Shown here: positions 1-3,772 of the stretch, piece after piece
How the letters are laid out: the number at the start of each line of letters is the position of its first letter
Numbering within the stretch: position 1 is the first letter of the stretch
Made by a program: the position numbers and the translations under genes
Assembly (NCBI GenBank): GCA_030597435.1
Contig: JAUVRV010000182.1
Span: 1 to 6,118, forward strand
Length of the DNA stretch: 6,118 bases
DNA from: Gemmatimonadales bacterium
GTDB taxonomy: Bacteria > Gemmatimonadota > Gemmatimonadetes > Gemmatimonadales > GWC2-71-9
Direction of reading: 5' to 3'
The notes under the pieces: model-generated
What the model saw: only the letters and a program-made list of their open reading frames with translations
Database searches by the model: none
Told to the model about the DNA's origin: nothing

Positions 1-9
1 CTCGCACCC

Positions 10-417
10 CTAGGGCTTCTGGACTCTGAAGTTCAGGGTACCTGAGGTGCCGGATAGGGTCACCTCGATGGTCCAGGCTCCTGTGGTGCCGTCGGTGGTC
101 ACGAACGTTCCGGTCTCGGTGAGGCTTCGTGAGTAGACCTGCGTGCCATCGGCATCGAGGATCAGCAGGGTACCGCTCCCACCTGTGATTGCGCCGGACT
201 GATCGACGTTCGCCGTGGTGCCGGTGTTCTGCCAGGTGTAGGTCAGGGTCTGAGTGATGTCGACCATGTTGGACGCCTGGGCTTGGAAGCTGTCGGTGTT
301 GTTCGTCACTTCCAACTGGTTGTCCGGGCCGAGCACGTTGTCGCTGCTGCAACCGGCGGCTAGCAGGACCAACAGTGTTGCAGCGGTTCCCGCGAGCGCA
401 ATCCTATTCGAGTACAT
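10..417 (-). CDS. Small predicted outer-membrane lipoprotein, function unknown
   Basis: The 135-residue product begins with a short basic stretch (R5), a hydrophobic segment (about residues 6-21) and a lipobox L-A-A-G-C, with the lipidated cysteine at C23. This is a signal peptidase II signal. The residue after Cys is Ser, not Asp, so outer-membrane sorting by Lol is the default expectation. The mature part (about 113 residues) is rich in Thr, Gly and Ser and alternates polar and hydrophobic residues (for example TLTYTWQNTG, GTLLILDADG, GAWTIEVTLSG), which suggests a single small beta-sandwich. No catalytic motif is visible and I do not recognise a named family. The start is supported by AAAGGAG at 425-431, seven bases before the ATG. 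The stop is TAG at 10-12. The gene follows the SH3-domain gene on the same strand but seems to have its own promoter region, including a CRP-like palindrome. It is not an obvious immunity protein for a cytosolic nuclease, because it would be exported. Confidence 0.85.
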   Translation of the reverse strand: MYSNRIALAGTAATLLVLLAAGCSSDNVLGPDNQLEVTNNTDSFQAQASNMVDITQTLTYTWQNTGTTANVDQSGAITGGSGTLLILDADGTQVYSRSLTETGTFVTTDGTTGAWTIEVTLSGTSGTLNFRVQKP

Positions 418-449
418 CGGCTGACTCCTTTCGGTTAACGAGTGTGGCG

Positions 450-478
450 TGGGGTCCTACCCCAACCGGGAATCCCGG
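450..478 (-). promoter_or_regulatory. Two adjacent hairpins in the lipoprotein leader
   Basis: Two perfect inverted repeats lie one base apart. 466-478 is CCGGG-AAT-CCCGG (5-bp stem) and 450-464 is TGGGGT-CCT-ACCCCA (6-bp stem). On the minus-strand transcript they would fold one after the other about 20 bases before the ribosome binding site of the lipoprotein gene. Neither is followed by a U-tract, so an intrinsic terminator is unlikely. Stabilising the mRNA 5' end or modulating translation is possible but is inference. Confidence 0.45.
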
Positions 479-481
479 CTG

Positions 482-545
482 TACGCCAGCGAAGCCGACA
501 AAGCTACGCCAGAGAAGTCGGCAAATCTACTCCGGATTACTCCAG
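482..545 (-). repeat. Four copies of a CTGGMGTA-like octamer, two within a 23-bp tandem duplication
   Basis: On the plus strand TACGCCAG occurs at 482-489 and 505-512, and the related TACTCCGG at 528-535 and TACTCCAG at 538-545. Read on the minus strand these are CTGGAGTA, CCGGAGTA, CTGGCGTA and CTGGCGTA, with start-to-start spacings of 10, 23 and 23 bases. The first two plus-strand copies are part of an imperfect 23-bp tandem repeat (482-504 and 505-527, 19 of 23 identical). The array covers the predicted -10 and transcription start of the lipoprotein promoter. It could be an array of regulator sites or simply a local duplication. Confidence 0.55.
524..529 (-). promoter_or_regulatory. Candidate -10 hexamer of the lipoprotein promoter
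   Basis: On the minus strand the hexamer reads TAGATT, four of six matches to TATAAT. A start of transcription six to seven bases downstream (near 517) would put the centre of the TGTGA-N6-TCACA palindrome (558.5) at about -41.5. This is the spacing of class II CRP-activated promoters, which typically lack a good -35 box. None is seen here because the palindrome occupies that position. The leader would be about 100 bases long. Confidence 0.4.
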
Positions 546-550
546 TGCAT

Positions 551-566
551 TGTGACTCAAGTCACA
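551..566 (-). promoter_or_regulatory. CRP/FNR-family operator, perfect TGTGA-N6-TCACA
   Basis: The sequence TGTGACTCAAGTCACA matches both consensus half-sites of CRP exactly, with the correct six-base spacer. The symmetry extends to 7 bp on each side (TGTGACT and AGTCACA around CA). It lies 134-149 bases upstream of the lipoprotein start and at class II spacing from a TAGATT hexamer. The nominal stop codon of the SH3-domain gene (562-564) falls inside it. If that gene really ends at 645, the site is wholly intergenic. Which CRP/FNR-family protein binds cannot be told from the sequence. Confidence 0.6.
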
Positions 567-2145
567 GGAGCGCGTGTGGGGAATCACTCCCCTGGGCTTG
601 TAGCTGGCCGGCACGATACCGCCCCAGTCCGTCCGACGCCGTCGTCATTGTTGCAGCGGGTGCCGACTCAGGTGTAGGCATATCTCGCGGATCGTGCCGT
701 CTGGATTGAACACCCTGAATCCGTGGGGGGGGCAGCTCGCCTACCCGCGCCCGGCCCGCATGCTGGATCCACTTTGCCTCATACGACTCAAGCATGCCAT
801 CGCCCCACGTCTCGTTCACGCTGAGACCGCGCGACCCTCCGCTATCGAACTGGAACGGGAATTCCCGCCGTAACCTCCGCTGTTCCTCAGCGACCTCCAA
901 GATCATGCTTACGTCGCTCTCGGCCAGTGGCTCTGTGCGTAGACCACTACCTCCACCACCAGCCGCGGCACCGCCACCGCCCGGTGGAGGTCCACCAGGG
1001 GGCGTGGGCGGGGGACCTCCCGCCCTAGGTCCGATCCCACGTAGCGTTCCACCACCCTGTGGCGAGCCAACGCCGGGTAAGGTCGCTCCGCTGCGAACCC
1101 TGGGGAATACCGTAACCCTAACCCGGCGCCCGCCGGACGGTACGATGCGTCTCATGGCTTCCGCGAGTGCCCTCGCGCGAGTACGCATGGAGACAAGCAG
1201 TAACCGTACATGGTGGAGCACGCGAGTGTACGCGGCGCGGATTGTCGTAACCGTACCACCCGCCGCCGCACGCGTCGCGGCACCAGCTCCGGGACGCCCA
1301 GCCACACGCAGAGCGCGACCCAAACCCCGTTGTATGAGTTCCTGCACGATCATGAGGAGGATTTCCTCGAGTAGCTGTTCCTCCGCCAGGTACGTCCATT
1401 GGTCGCGTACCGCGTGGTTGAAGTGCTGGCGGAAATCCGGATAGCGCTCGAGTTCACGGAACTCGTGAATGGAGGGTACGTTGGATATCCAGCGACTCGA
1501 TCTGCCCACCTGTGAGATGTGTCCGGCACTGCGTGCATCGTCGAATTGATCTACGAACTCCCGGTCCCGTCCCGAAATGGGGTCGGGAGCATCGCCACCT
1601 AACACTCCGTGCGCACCTGGTGCGACTTCCAATCGTGGTAAAGCGTCGGGGTTGTACCGCTGCGCGAGGAACATGAGTGTGGCGTGTAACCGACCCAACG
1701 CGCGCGCCGCAGTGCGGCGCTGCATCGAGATCTCGTGCCGTCGCATCTCATCGCGAGTGAAGTGCCCGGCGCGATCGTGGTTGCGTCCGGGCTGGGCCCC
1801 ACCCTGCATGCTCCGTGCACTCGGTGGTGGAGTGGGTGGGTCCGGTGGGTCCGAGCCCCGCGGTCGAAAGAACAGGAAAGGCGGCGGACCCTGTGGTGCA
1901 ACACGTCGCCGTTGCTCCGCCTGTTGCGGGGGAGTGCCATAGATGACTTCTGTGTTGGGAATCGCAATGACGGGATCCGTAGTGAGGTAGTGTCCCAGGA
2001 TCCACCCTCCGTTGGAGAGTTTTCTCCACTGCCCTTGAGATTCGACGACTTCGACCCGCGTACCTCGATCGAGGTTGCGCAGCCATCTGTAGCGTGCGCC
2101 GGGTCCCGACCGCACCGAGACCGGGTTCCTAACTGTGTGTGCCAT
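562..2145 (-). CDS. SH3-domain protein with linkers and a C-terminal nuclease-like (D...EAK) region; probable frameshift near the 3' end
   Basis: The ORF as read gives 527 residues and no signal peptide. Residues 3-58 form a bacterial SH3 domain (V-R-S-G-P-G, then Y-R-W-L...RGTRV, G-Q-W-x-K, GWI-x-GHYL), a fold that usually binds cell wall or peptides. Residues about 86-109 are a Pro-rich linker. Residues 128-345 are mostly helical and charged, with an amphipathic stretch at 255-285. Residues 356-400 are a Pro/Gly linker. The last domain (about 402 onward) contains W-G-D449-G-M-L-E-S-Y-E456-A-K458. The D-x6-ExK spacing fits PD-(D/E)xK nucleases, but I do not recognise the family. Modular order plus linker resembles polymorphic toxins or effectors (inference). 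An 8-C run after codon 471 probably shifts the frame. The alternative frame ends at 645 and gives about 499 residues. AAGGA at 2157-2161, 11 bases from the ATG, supports the start. No immunity-gene candidate follows directly. Confidence 0.7.
   Translation of the reverse strand: MAHTVRNPVSVRSGPGARYRWLRNLDRGTRVEVVESQGQWRKLSNGGWILGHYLTTDPVIAIPNTEVIYGTPPQQAEQRRRVAPQGPPPFLFFRPRGSDPPDPPTPPPSARSMQGGAQPGRNHDRAGHFTRDEMRRHEISMQRRTAARALGRLHATLMFLAQRYNPDALPRLEVAPGAHGVLGGDAPDPISGRDREFVDQFDDARSAGHISQVGRSSRWISNVPSIHEFRELERYPDFRQHFNHAVRDQWTYLAEEQLLEEILLMIVQELIQRGLGRALRVAGRPGAGAATRAAAGGTVTTIRAAYTRVLHHVRLLLVSMRTRARALAEAMRRIVPSGGRRVRVTVFPRVRSGATLPGVGSPQGGGTLRGIGPRAGGPPPTPPGGPPPGGGGAAAGGGGSGLRTEPLAESDVSMILEVAEEQRRLRREFPFQFDSGGSRGLSVNETWGDGMLESYEAKWIQHAGRARVGELPPPRIQGVQSRRHDPRDMPTPESAPAATMTTASDGLGRYRAGQLQAQGSDSPHALL
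578..592 (-). terminator. Short hairpin downstream of the SH3-domain gene
   Basis: GGGGA-ATCAC-TCCCC forms a 5-bp stem with a 5-base loop. It lies 53 bases past the frame-corrected stop of the upstream gene and just before the CRP-like site of the next gene. There is no T-tract on either strand, so it could end transcription only weakly or mark a processed 3' end. Confidence 0.2.
645..732 (-). other. Probable genuine C-terminus of the SH3-domain protein in the shifted frame
   Basis: The minus strand has eight consecutive Cs (725-732) after codon L471. As written, the frame continues into a Pro/Ser/Ala/Arg-mixed tail of 53 residues that overlaps the CRP-like palindrome. Removing one C gives P-P-H followed by GFRVFNPDGTIREICLHL, S-R-H-P-L-Q-Q and a TGA at 645-647. 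This tail has a beta strand, an N-P-D-G turn and another regular segment, which looks like folded protein. With seven Cs the gene has 499 codons plus stop. The change could be an assembly or sequencing error, a recent mutation, or phase-variable slippage. Confidence 0.6.
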
Positions 2146-2210
2146 GGTTCATAACTTCCTTGCTAGCGTAACGCAGGTGCCTCGGCTACCGGGGTAGCAC
2201 GCAGCAAAGA

Positions 2211-2244
2211 TCTGCAAGCGTCTGCACGCGAAGCTCTGCGCGCA
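2211..2244. repeat. Three TCTGC-type decamers upstream of the SH3-domain gene
   Basis: TCTGCAAGCG (2211-2220) and TCTGCACGCG (2221-2230) are directly adjacent and match at nine of ten positions. After AAGC comes a third copy, TCTGCGCGCA (2235-2244), matching the second at eight of ten. The last copy is part of the 10-bp palindrome CTGCGCGCAG (2236-2245). The array lies 66-99 bases upstream of the SH3-domain start, where a promoter or operator would be expected. Confidence 0.4.
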
Positions 2245-2444
2245 GCGAACATGCTGTTGTTGTCGTTACTCTGTTTCCGCCGGAAGCTTGGGTGTGGTCT
2301 CGTCGTCAGGCAGGCATCGACTGCAACGTCGGGATGTGCCGTAGCAAGCCAACAGCGGCTCTAAGGGCGATAGGCGAGAATATGAGAGTGGGTACGGGTG
2401 TCGGCAAGCGGTGCCGTGGATTACGTGGCAGAGGGTGACTGACA

Positions 2445-2461
2445 AGCATGCTCACGCGTGA
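2445..2461. repeat. Two overlapping palindromes in the divergent gap
   Basis: AGCATGCT (2445-2452) and TCACGCGTGA (2452-2461) are perfect palindromes of 8 and 10 bp that share one base. They lie about 130 bases before the creatininase-family start and could be an operator for either divergent gene, though short palindromes also arise by chance. Confidence 0.25.
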
Positions 2462-2561
2462 TCCGATTGAACGACCCTCCCTTACGACCCAACTCCAAGA
2501 CCTGTACGTTTGCTCGGCCTCGGAGTCACCCTCGAGAGCCTGGAGGGATCCACCGCGGACC

Positions 2562-2569
2562 AAAGGAGG
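2562..2569 (+). promoter_or_regulatory. Strong Shine-Dalgarno, 18 bases from the annotated creatininase-family start
   Basis: AAAGGAGG is a near-perfect anti-16S match. It is ideally placed (5 bases) for the ATG at 2575, which opens only a 13-codon frame, and unusually far (18 bases) from the ATG at 2588 that opens the enzyme. An in-frame TGA at 2576-2578 rules out an earlier start in the enzyme's own frame. Confidence 0.7.
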
Positions 2570-2574
2570 CGATG

Positions 2575-2616
2575 ATGACGGACACGGATGATGATGAAAC
2601 GAGACTACGTTCTTAA
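2575..2616 (+). other. Possible short leader ORF or displaced true 5' end of the creatininase-family gene
   Basis: The frame from ATG 2575 (or 2572) encodes MTDTDDDETRLRS and ends at TAA 2614-2616, overlapping the first nine codons of the enzyme in another frame. It has the better-placed ribosome binding site. It may be a leader peptide coupling translation to the enzyme, or the real N-terminus separated by a one-base insertion in the GATGATGATGAAAC stretch. Confidence 0.3.
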
Positions 2617-3361
2617 CGAGATGACGTGGCACAGGATCAGAGATGCTCACTTCGAGGTAGCTGTTCTGCCCTGGGGTGCCACCGAATCGCATAACCTGCA
2701 TCTACCCTACGGTACGGACACGCTCGAGTCCACGCACATTGCCGCGGAGGCCGCTCGCATCGCAACTGAGGGGGAAGCATCTGTTGTCGTTCTGCCAACC
2801 ATACCCATTGGTGCCAACGCTCAACAACTCGATATTCCCCTCACACTGAACCTCAATCCCTCCACGCAGGCTGCCGTGCTGCGAGACATAGTGGTGAGCC
2901 TGGCGGCGAGCGGTGTGAACAAGCTCCTAGTGTTGAACGGCCACGGTGGTAACGAGTTCAAACCCATGATCCGAGAACTCCAGGTCGACACGGCGCTGTT
3001 TCTTTGCACAGCGAATTGGTATCAGTCGGTCGACTTCGATCTGTATTTCGATGAACCGGGCGATCACGCGGGAGAGATGGAGACGAGCCTCATGTTGCAC
3101 CTGGAGCCGACATTGGTATTGCCACTCGAGTTGGCAGGTGACGGCAAAGCACACCCGTTCCGCGTTACCGCCCTCAGGGAAAGCTGGGCATGGGCCCCGC
3201 GTGCATGGACCAAGGTGACCGATGATACGGGGATCGGTAATCCCGTGCGCGCGACGGCAGCGAAAGGAAAGAGCTACTTCGAGGCAGTCAGCGCCAAGAT
3301 CGCGGCCTTCCTGGTCGAACTCTCAGCTACACCGCTGGAGGAGATGTACTCAGTCCCTTGA
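2588..3361 (+). CDS. Creatininase-family metal-dependent amidohydrolase
   Basis: The 257-residue cytosolic protein has the full set of family metal-site signatures. The N-terminal LPWGATESHNLHLPYGTD (residues 28-44 onward) provides E33, H35 and D44. N117-G-H119-G-G-N122 is the central motif. D159-H160-A-G-x-x-E165-T-S is the third metal and catalytic segment. Length is close to that of characterised creatininases (about 260). The family hydrolyses cyclic amides or formamides: creatinine, the formamidopyrimidine step of archaeal flavin and F420 synthesis (ArfB), or peptide cleavage in mycofactocin maturation (MftE). The substrate here cannot be assigned. S-H-N instead of the common Q-H-G in the first motif places it away from classic creatininases. 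There is no signal peptide. The start has an odd Shine-Dalgarno distance, but MKRDYVLNEMTW looks like a normal family N-terminus. It is monocistronic here and converges on dodecin 34 bases downstream. Confidence 0.9.
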   Translation: MMMKRDYVLNEMTWHRIRDAHFEVAVLPWGATESHNLHLPYGTDTLESTHIAAEAARIATEGEASVVVLPTIPIGANAQQLDIPLTLNLNPSTQAAVLRDIVVSLAASGVNKLLVLNGHGGNEFKPMIRELQVDTALFLCTANWYQSVDFDLYFDEPGDHAGEMETSLMLHLEPTLVLPLELAGDGKAHPFRVTALRESWAWAPRAWTKVTDDTGIGNPVRATAAKGKSYFEAVSAKIAAFLVELSATPLEEMYSVP

Positions 3362-3362
3362 T

Positions 3363-3378
3363 GCTCGGCCGGCCGAGC
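3363..3378. terminator. Bidirectional hairpin between the convergent genes
   Basis: GCTCGGCCGGCCGAGC is a perfect 16-bp palindrome starting two bases after the creatininase-family stop. It can form a 6-bp stem with a CCGG loop. It is GC-rich like terminator stems but has no T-tract on either side, so any termination would be non-canonical or Rho-assisted. Confidence 0.4.
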
Positions 3379-3383
3379 CCCAA

Positions 3384-3420
3384 GTTCAAGCGGTCTTACT
3401 GACCGCCCTCGTACTTGAAC
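3384..3420. terminator. Nested inverted repeat over the dodecin 3' end
   Basis: An outer pair GTTCAAG (3384-3390)/CTTGAAC (3414-3420) encloses an inner CGGTC-TTACT-GACCG hairpin (3391-3405) whose loop contains the dodecin TAA stop. The right arm lies inside the last dodecin codons. With the palindrome just to its left it makes a compact structured zone that could end transcription from both sides. No U-run follows. Confidence 0.35.
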
Positions 3421-3611
3421 GAGACCTTCACCTTGGCGCGGTAAGCTTGAACCTTGCCGTCCTTGAGCTGAACATCCAGCTGTGATATCTCCGCCACACG
3501 AAGATCTCGCAGGGATTCGGCGGCACGCGCGACCGCGGCCGCGGCTGCCTTCTCCCACGAATCGGTGCTGGTGCCGACTAACTCAATGACCTTGTAAACG
3601 CTCTCGGACAT
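3396..3611 (-). CDS. Dodecin, flavin-binding family, Trp-lacking type
   Basis: The 71-residue protein matches dodecin along its whole length: MSESVYKVIELVGTST at the N-terminus, a helix from about residue 17 to 36 (D-S-W-E-K-A-A-A-A-A-V) and two long strands ending in A-K-V-K-V-S-F-K-Y-E. Dodecins form hollow dodecamers that store or sequester flavins in the cytosol. In well-studied members a Trp in the W-(F/A)-E-V segment stacks on the isoalloxazine ring. The aligned position here is V39 in R-V-A-E-I, and the position of the archaeal flavin-contacting Gln (after Tyr) is R58. Flavin binding may therefore be weak or different (inference). The start at 3611 is chosen over one at 3689 because GAGGAG (3617-3622) sits five bases away and homology begins at MSES. 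The extra 26 codons do not look like protein. It lies 161 bases downstream of the tricorn-like gene on the same strand and could share its transcript. Confidence 0.93.
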   Translation of the reverse strand: MSESVYKVIELVGTSTDSWEKAAAAAVARAAESLRDLRVAEISQLDVQLKDGKVQAYRAKVKVSFKYEGGQ

Positions 3612-3735
3612 CTTCGCTCCTCGTTGGTTTGAAGCCTCGGTTTGCCAGTCGCCACAGACGACGGCAGGGTAGCCGAAAAGGCAAGGCAAACGTGCAGCGG
3701 GGTACCGGTGACTGCAAGTACGCTGGCAGACAGCC

Positions 3736-3755
3736 GAGCCGCGGCTCTTTGCCGC
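3736..3755 (-). terminator. Hairpin-forming segment downstream of the tricorn-like gene
   Basis: The palindrome GAGCCGCGGCTC (3736-3747) overlaps an alternative stem GCGGC-TCTTT-GCCGC (3741-3755), and GACGGCCGTC (3765-3774) overlaps the stop codon. On the minus strand this places stable, mutually exclusive hairpins 18-37 bases after the protease stop. There is no T-tract in that direction, so it may reduce rather than block read-through into dodecin. Confidence 0.3.
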
Positions 3756-3772
3756 GACTCAGCCGACGGCCG

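Larger units (their letters stand above)
2146..2587. other. Divergent intergenic region with no convincing gene
   Basis: The 442 bases separate the minus-strand SH3-domain gene from the plus-strand creatininase-family gene and must hold both promoters, yet no good -35/-10 pair stands out on either strand. Visible structure includes a GCTACC-GG-GGTAGC inverted repeat at 2185-2198 (40-53 bases before the SH3 gene), a run of TCTGC-type decamers at 2211-2244, overlapping palindromes at 2445-2461, and a wide-spaced pair GGTGACT (2434-2440)/AGTCACC (2524-2530). An 18-codon Arg/Gly-rich ORF at 2382-2438 has no clear ribosome binding site and is not called. Confidence 0.6.

Noticed and set aside
996..1015. 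G-rich run on the plus strand as a G-quadruplex
   Set aside because: Only three G-runs of three or more are close together; it is explained by Pro/Gly codons of the linker.
794..1444. Plus-strand ORF antisense to the SH3-domain gene
   Set aside because: Low-complexity Pro/Arg/Ser product mirroring the Pro/Gly linker of the real gene; no ribosome binding site or domain seen.
2382..2438. 18-codon plus-strand ORF in the divergent gap
   Set aside because: No convincing Shine-Dalgarno sequence and an Arg/Gly-rich product; no support beyond an ATG and a stop.
2467..2495. TTGAAC as a -35 box for the creatininase-family gene
   Set aside because: No acceptable -10 hexamer lies 16-18 bases downstream.
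2306..2701. 131-codon minus-strand ORF across the divergent gap
   Set aside because: It overlaps the conserved N-terminus of the creatininase-family gene, has Ser/Pro/Arg-rich composition and no family resemblance.
3612..3689. 26-codon N-terminal extension of dodecin from an upstream ATG
   Set aside because: Not protein-like compared with the family, and the MSES start has a well-placed GAGGAG five bases away.
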